Shown one piece after another: positions 12,613-15,423 of a stretch of DNA of 15,423 bases. Numbering within the stretch: the stretch's first letter is position 1; each line of letters starts with the position of its first letter. The DNA is taken from the NCBI GenBank assembly GCA_027943245.1, contig JANDJZ010001295.1, positions 1 through 15,423 on the forward strand. Direction: 5' to 3'. The stretch comes from Acanthamoeba sp. SK_2022b (Eukaryota > Discosea > Longamoebia > Acanthamoebidae). The translations under genes were made by a program, and so were the position numbers. A model generated the notes under the pieces. That model saw only the letters and a list, made by a program, of their open reading frames with translations. It searched no databases and was not told the origin of the DNA.

Positions 12613-14092
12613 CCGCGCCGGTCGCGGGAGCGCGGCTTGCGGCCGCAGCCGCAATCGCAGCCGCAATCGCAATCGCGAGCGCAGCCACGACCAGCACTGC
12701 CGCGACTGCGAACGTGATCCGCATCGCGTGGGCAATGGCCCCGGGATGCGCCGCGGCGATGTCGGCCGTCCCTGACGCGAACGCGAACACCATCCCCATC
12801 ACGGATGCCCCGGTGACGAGCCCGAGGTTGCGCGACAGCCCGAGCATGCCCGACATCACGCCACGCTGGTCCGCAGCGACATCGGCCATGACGGCCGTGT
12901 TGTTGGCGGCCTGGAACAGCTGGTAGCCAGGGGTCAGGACGGCGATGGCGGCAACGTAGCCCGCAACACCGAACATCGCCGCAAGCACGGACAGGGCGAA
13001 TGCGCCCGCCGCCATGGCGATGAGTCCGGCGATGACCATGGGGGCAGCGCCCAGGCGATCGACGACACGGCCGGCCGGGACACCGCTCAGGATGGCGATG
13101 AATGGGCCCACCGACATCACGAGCCCTACCGTGGTTTCGTCAAGCCCGAGCCCGCGAGACAGATAGAACGGCCCGACCACCAGCGTCGCCATCATCACCG
13201 TCGAGACGAGCGCATTCATGGCCAGGCTCGCGCTGAAGCCCGGATCGCGGAACCGCTCCAATCGGATCAATGGCGATGCGGCTGCCGCCTGGGCCCTCGC
13301 GAAGAGCACGACGCCGAAGGCCGCGGCCGACAGCAAAGCCCCGTTGAGCGAACCGAAGCTTGCGCGCCCCAGCGTCATGGCGAGTGCATAGGCCACAAGC
13401 GTCAGAGCGAGCAGCAAGGTGCCCAGGTGGTCGAAGCGCGCCCGATCCGCCTGCGCCCCTTGGCGATGCACGGGCAGGTATCGATGCGCGAGAAGGAATG
13501 TCAGGACGCCCAGCGGCAGGTTGATGAGGAAGATGGCCCGCCAGCCGGGTCCGGCGATCAGATATCCGCCGAGTGCTGGACCGAGGGTGGTGCCCATAGC
13601 GGACATCGTTCCGAGCAGGCCCATCGCGCTACCGGTCCTCGCCTTCGGAACCGTCTCGGCGACCAGCGCCATGGAGAGGGCCATCATGATGGCCGCGCCC
13701 AGGCCCTGCACCGCCCGGGCGGCAATCAGCAGCCAGAGATTGGGAGCCAGGCCGCAAAGGACCGAGGCCAGCGTGAACAGGACGATGCCGGCCAGCAGCA
13801 GCCGTCGGCGGCCCAGGACATCGCCAAGCCGGCCGGCGCTGACGGTCAGGGCGGTGATGGCCAGCAGATAGGCCAGGACGATCCACTGGACCTGCTGGAA
13901 GGACGCGTTGAACGCCTGCGCGAAGGTGGGCAATCCCACGTTGGCGATGCTGGTGCCCAGCGAGGACAGCAGCATGGACAGCGAAAGGCTGGCCAGCACC
14001 GACCGGACCGGCGGCCCCTGTTGCACACTGCCGGCCCCTGCCCCACCTACCCCACCTGCTCCGGCACCGATCGGTTTCGACGTGGACTTCAT
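12593..14092 (-). CDS. DHA2-family MFS drug-efflux transporter (14 TM)
   Basis: A 499-residue inner-membrane proton-antiporter of the EmrB/QacA (DHA2, 14-helix) type, expected to export toxic or antimicrobial compounds. Motif A (GRLGDVLGRRR, about 87-97) lies between helices 2 and 3. The antiporter motif C region (GLLGTMSAMGTTLGPALGGY, about 158-177) and GWRAIFLINLPLG (183-195) are characteristic of this group. A soluble Gly/Pro-rich head of about 30 residues precedes helix 1. The tail is Ala/Ile-rich and made from short DNA repeats. ATG 14092 has GGAG 9 nt upstream. The gene is divergent from a LysR regulator (128-bp gap), a common efflux arrangement. Its 3' end runs 20 bp into the convergent mocR gene. 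The substrate is unknown. Confidence 0.9.
   Translation of the reverse strand: MKSTSKPIGAGAGGVGGAGAGSVQQGPPVRSVLASLSLSMLLSSLGTSIANVGLPTFAQAFNASFQQVQWIVLAYLLAITALTVSAGRLGDVLGRRRLLLAGIVLFTLASVLCGLAPNLWLLIAARAVQGLGAAIMMALSMALVAETVPKARTGSAMGLLGTMSAMGTTLGPALGGYLIAGPGWRAIFLINLPLGVLTFLLAHRYLPVHRQGAQADRARFDHLGTLLLALTLVAYALAMTLGRASFGSLNGALLSAAAFGVVLFARAQAAAASPLIRLERFRDPGFSASLAMNALVSTVMMATLVVGPFYLSRGLGLDETTVGLVMSVGPFIAILSGVPAGRVVDRLGAAPMVIAGLIAMAAGAFALSVLAAMFGVAGYVAAIAVLTPGYQLFQAANNTAVMADVAADQRGVMSGMLGLSRNLGLVTGASVMGMVFAFASGTADIAAAHPGAIAHAMRITFAVAAVLVVAALAIAIAAAIAAAAASRAPATGAATPRQR
12645..12686. repeat. Short tandem repeat at the 3' end of the efflux gene
   Basis: Units of GCAATCGCAGCC and shortened versions repeat here and encode the Ala/Ile-rich tail (AIAIAAAIAAAA) of the DHA2 transporter. 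Simple repeats like this expand and contract by slippage, so the length of the transporter tail and its overlap with mocR may vary between strains. Confidence 0.6.
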
Positions 14093-14220
14093 CTTTGGCG
14101 ACTCCCATATTCAAGTTCTCAGGAGCCTAGTGCCGTGCCTGGCATGGCGGAAGGCGCACTGCTCTCACTTTATTCATGCGTTTGACGCCATGTCGCTACC
14201 CGCTGTGCTACGGTCAATCC
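14093..14220. promoter_or_regulatory. Divergent promoter region between the efflux gene and LysR
   Basis: This 128-bp spacer separates two divergent starts. It holds the GGAG ribosome-binding site of the efflux gene and a weak rightward -35-like TTGACG at 14182-14187, with a poor -10 (TGCTAC, 14206-14211). LysR proteins usually bind such a spacer at T-N11-A sites to control both genes; I cannot single out one site with confidence. Confidence 0.4.
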
Positions 14221-15119
14221 ATGCCGAAGCCCGATCTCAACCTGCTTGTCACCCTGGATGTGCTCCTTGCGGAGGGAAACGTTGCGCGCGCGGCCCAGCG
14301 GTTGCGGCTGAGCCCGTCGGCAATGAGCCGGGCGCTGGCGCGGCTGCGTGAGACCACCGGCGATCCGCTGCTGGTCAGGGCCGGGCGGGGTCTCGTTCCC
14401 ACACCGCGAGCGCTTGAGCTGCGCGAGCGGGTCAGCCAGCTGGTGCAGGACACGGAAGCTGTTCTGCGCCCTGCCGGGCAGCCCGACCTCGGACAACTGG
14501 TGCGCACGTTCACGCTGCGCACCAGCGAAGGCTTCGTGGAGAATTTCGGACCGGACCTCATTGCCCGCGTGGGCCAGCAAGCGCCCGGCGTACGGCTTTG
14601 CTTCGTGCAAAAGACCAACAAGGACAGCGGCCCGCTTCGCGACGGGACGGTCGACCTGGAGACCGGCGTTGTCGCAAGCACGATAGGTCCGGAGGTGCGC
14701 GCGCAGGCGCTGTTCCGAGACCGTTTCATCGGCGTCGTGCGCCAGGGCCATCCGCTGAGCCAGGGCGAGATCACACCCGCGCGCTATGCGAGCGGCAGGC
14801 ATATCCTGGTGTCCCGGCGGGGGCAGGAAAAGGGGCCCATTGATGAAGCCTTGAATGCGCTCGGCCTGCAGCGGCAGATCGTTGCGACCGTCGGCGGCTT
14901 TTCCACCGCGCTGGCCCTGGCCCGCGCCAGCGACCTGATCGCCAGCGTTCCCGAACGGCACCGGCAGCCTGCGCGCGCAAACACCAGCTTCCCCTTCCGG
15001 TCTCCATGCCGCAGATCACGGTTTCATTGCTCTGGCATCCCAGGCTGCATGCCGATGCTGCGCACCGCTGGCTGCGCGGGTGCGTACGGGAGATTTGCGC
15101 AAAGGCTGATTCGCCATGA
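14221..15119 (+). pseudogene. LysR-family transcriptional regulator, 3' frameshift
   Basis: A regulator of about 299 residues. ATG 14221 opens an N-terminal winged helix (PDLNLLVTLDVLL, then GNVARAAQRLRLSPSAMSRALARLRE and DPLLVRAGRGLVPTPRA), typical of LysR proteins. It is followed by a substrate-binding domain (VRTFTLRTSEGFVE, then DLETGVV, FIGVVRQGHPLS). This frame has no stop before the window's right edge, but after VPERH (about 14960) it turns into unlikely sequence. The expected LysR ending (PVSMPQITVSLLWHPRLHAD...) appears from about 14997 in another frame and stops at TGA 15117-15119. In between, pieces fit different frames (TGSLR in a third one), so several small indels lie in 14956-14997. 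The gene is divergent from the DHA2 pump and probably regulates it. It may be truly decayed or affected by sequence errors. Confidence 0.8.
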
Positions 15120-15125
15120 GCGCCC

Positions 15126-15141
15126 GCAGCCAGCGGGCTGC
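15126..15141 (+). terminator. Hairpin just after the LysR stop
   Basis: GCAGCC (15126-15131), a 4-nt loop and GGCTGC (15136-15141) form a short GC-rich stem 6 bp after the LysR stop. No T-run follows, so intrinsic termination is doubtful. Confidence 0.3.
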
Positions 15142-15175
15142 CATCGCCGCACCCATGCACCCATGCAGATACCCA

Positions 15176-15199
15176 TGCAGATGGGCCAGCCCATCTGCA
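15176..15199. repeat. 24-bp near-continuous palindrome
   Basis: TGCAGATGGGC (15176-15186) and GCCCATCTGCA (15189-15199) are perfect inverted 11-bp arms separated by only 2 bp. Just before it the phrase CCCATGCA occurs three times (15152-15179). The layout suits a protein-binding operator better than an RNA hairpin. It is about 140 bp upstream of the BLUF-like start. The rest of 15200-15340 shows only a small TGCAAC/GTTGCA hairpin (15257-15273). Confidence 0.5.
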
Positions 15200-15340
15200 G
15201 ACCAAGGCTGACCAGCGCCAGATGCAGCAGGCGCTGGAGGCCGGGATGGTTACATATGCAACAACGGGTTGCACACCTACGTGGACCGTCCTGCGCAGGC
15301 CATACCATCGCCGGCCTACAACACAGAAAGGCGCGAGGTT

Positions 15341-15423
15341 ATGCAGGAGAGTTCTCTGGAGTGCTTCCTCTATCACAGTCAGTTGGCACCAGGGGCCGAC
15401 ACCACCTGCATCGCGGGCATCAT
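15341..15423 (+). CDS. Partial N-terminus, probable BLUF-domain photoreceptor
   Basis: ATG 15341, two bases after GAGG (15335-15338), opens a frame that runs off the right edge after 27 codons. The visible peptide includes LECFLYHSQLAPGADTTCIA. In BLUF (blue-light-using FAD) domains the first strand has the pattern L..L.Y.S.....G, where the Tyr is the redox-active residue next to the flavin; FLYHSQLAPG fits this, with Tyr11 in the right place. The Asn, Gln and Trp/Met residues needed to confirm the call are beyond the window. BLUF proteins sense blue light and often act on c-di-GMP or motility systems. The family assignment rests on a short fragment. The spacing of the ribosome-binding site is short, so the start is also uncertain. 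Confidence 0.45.
   Translation, partial: MQESSLECFLYHSQLAPGADTTCIAGI

Noticed and set aside
11179..12735. A 518-codon minus-strand frame opposite mocR
   Set aside because: Shadow frame without a domain; the plus strand encodes a full wHTH-aminotransferase protein with the PLP lysine.
14170..14961. A 263-codon minus-strand frame opposite the LysR gene
   Set aside because: Arg/Gln/Ala-rich mirror of a clear LysR N-terminus and effector domain on the plus strand.

Overview
The window is GC-rich (roughly 65% by eye) and looks like a chromosomal accessory region of a betaproteobacterium of the family Comamonadaceae (Delftia, Comamonas or Acidovorax type). The reasons are a giant secreted protein with an IPTL-CTERM-like sorting tail, a palindrome of the AGCGCTT...AAGCGCT kind that I remember from intergenic regions of this family, and the mix of TetR, MocR and LysR regulators. 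The placement is inferred, not searched.

Layout from left to right. 1-73: the first codons of a leftward gene, probably a GNAT acetyltransferase. 203-3703 (leftward): a 1166-residue exported protein with eight tandem Cys-rich InlB-B-like repeats, three copies of a second Cys module and a C-terminal sorting helix. 3704-4145: a regulatory or leader stretch with a perfect 13-bp-arm hairpin. 4112-4505 (rightward): a 32-codon leader ORF whose stop overlaps (ATGA) the best start of a small unknown gene that seems frameshifted near its 5' end. 4540-6943 (leftward): a redox cluster of tetR, a zinc-free NADP-dependent oxidoreductase and a short-chain dehydrogenase. It carries two matching palindromic operators, one in front of tetR and one in front of the oxidoreductase. 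7011-8336 (rightward): an FAD aromatic-ring-type monooxygenase, divergent from tetR. 8435-10799 (rightward): a polar amino-acid ABC uptake operon (binding protein and two permeases) with no ATPase gene; the second permease is frameshifted inside its ATPase-docking loop. 10819-11055 (leftward): a 78-residue two-helix membrane protein, divergent from a MocR-type regulator (11230-12612). 12593-14092 (leftward): a 14-TM DHA2 drug-efflux-type transporter, divergent from a LysR regulator (14221-15119) whose 3' end is frameshifted. 15341-end: the start of what looks like a BLUF blue-light photoreceptor.

How the genes may work together. The TetR cluster reads as a self-contained, derepressible detoxification or redox unit, since both operators share the same core and cover a TATGAT -10-like element. 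The DHA2 pump with its divergent LysR is a standard regulated efflux pair. The MocR gene faces a gene for a tiny membrane protein, an unusual partner for a PLP-sensing regulator. Three genes (4207-4505, 10000-10799, 14221-15119) show small indels in or near C-rich runs, so either this strain is losing accessory functions or the sequence has homopolymer errors; the sequence alone cannot decide. I found no clear phage, insertion sequence, CRISPR array, rRNA or tRNA.
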